A DNA stretch of 6,389 bases from Patescibacteria group bacterium (GTDB lineage: Bacteria > Patescibacteriota > Minisyncoccia > Phycocordibacterales > UBA2100), in the NCBI GenBank assembly GCA_015491055.1, contig WFWP01000061.1, positions 1 to 6,389 of the forward strand, read 5' to 3'. Positions within the stretch are counted from its first letter, which is position 1. Every line of letters begins with the position of its first letter. Under the pieces are notes generated by a model. The model had not been told where the DNA came from and ran no database searches. It was given only the letters and a program-made list of their open reading frames with translations. Below, piece after piece: positions 6,224 through 6,389 of this stretch. Both the position numbers and the translations under genes were made by a program.

Positions 6224-6309
6224 TTGTAGATTAACAATAGCATGTTGATGACATAATTCATGGAGGTTATAATTGTCATGTATATTGCTTATGTAATTCA
6301 CAACGGGAT
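6224..6309 (+). promoter_or_regulatory. Leader region with sigma70-like promoter or ribosome-binding site
   Basis: There is a good promoter match: TTGATG at 6245-6250, a 17-bp spacer, and a perfect TATAAT at 6268-6273. Transcription would start near 6280, about 30 bases before the ATG at 6310. The same stretch has GGAGG at 6262-6266, a Shine-Dalgarno placed 11 bases before an ATG at 6278. The two readings compete, because the GGAGG would lie upstream of the transcript if the promoter is used. No intrinsic terminator is seen after murJ, so read-through from the operon is possible. Confidence 0.5.
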
Positions 6310-6313
6310 ATGA
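6278..6313 (+). CDS. Possible 11-codon leader ORF overlapping the next start
   Basis: ATG at 6278 opens a frame encoding MYIAYVIHNGI and stops at TGA 6311-6313. The stop overlaps the downstream ATG (6310-6312) as ATGA, the usual arrangement for translational coupling. A GGAGG lies 11 bases upstream, the only strong Shine-Dalgarno I noticed in front of a start in the window. The frame is short enough to arise by chance, and it could be expressed only from a transcript starting upstream of the 6245-6273 promoter. Confidence 0.25.
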   Translation: MYIAYVIHNGI

Positions 6314-6389
6314 GAGGTGATAATTCAAGACAAATTAAGATGATAGAACACATAAAGCATCTTGCGGCGGAGTTTTTTAAGGTGGAGAG
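6310..6389 (+). CDS. N-terminal fragment of a gene, possibly rbfA (cut by window end)
   Basis: An open frame begins at ATG 6310 and runs to the window edge, giving MRGDNSRQIKMIEHIKHLAAEF followed by FKVE. A second in-frame ATG lies at 6340. The pattern of a short basic N-terminus, then an amphipathic helix with IKHLAAEF, resembles the start of ribosome-binding factor A in Patescibacteria-like genomes. RbfA is a small KH-type protein that helps mature the 30S subunit. With only 26 codons visible this is a tentative guess. The frame and the upstream promoter support a real gene more strongly than they support the name. Confidence 0.4.
   Translation, partial: MRGDNSRQIKMIEHIKHLAAEFFKVE

Overview
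The window looks like a piece of a Patescibacteria/CPR-type genome, most likely Parcubacteria-like. Four things suggest this: AT-rich protein genes, little sign of Shine-Dalgarno sequences, a membrane polymerase/ligase-like protein fused to TPR repeats next to a MurJ-like flippase, and a large serine recombinase of the kind common in that radiation. The taxonomic call is family recognition from memory, not a search result.

Layout. Positions 1-260 are GC-rich non-coding DNA with several short hyphenated palindromes. They include the left copy of a 131-bp inverted repeat (104-234) and a scar of a second recombinase 3' end. A large serine recombinase follows (ATG at 261, + strand); its 3' end runs into the right copy of the repeat (1650-1780). 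That repeat ends inside the last three bases of a tRNA-Glu(CUC) gene on the - strand (1778-1849). An AT-rich intergenic region (1850-1968) carries back-to-back promoters: one for the tRNA and an extended -10 for the rightward genes. Then comes a compact + strand cluster: an MgtC/SapB-family membrane protein (1969-2418), a polytopic O-antigen-ligase-like protein with C-terminal TPRs (2425-4539), and a MurJ/MviN-family lipid flippase (4574-6223). The window ends in a short leader region with a promoter or ribosome-binding site and the first 26 codons of a gene that may be rbfA.

How it fits together. The right two thirds look like a cell-envelope operon. MurJ would flip a lipid-linked glycan precursor, and the Wzy/WaaL-like protein would polymerise or transfer glycan on the outer face. 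MgtC is a membrane modulator of uncertain role. The left third is a mobile or decayed mobile region. Its unusual feature is a serine recombinase bracketed by long, nearly identical inverted repeats, where one copy is fused in frame to a deleted fragment of the recombinase's own 3' end. This is the part most worth following up.
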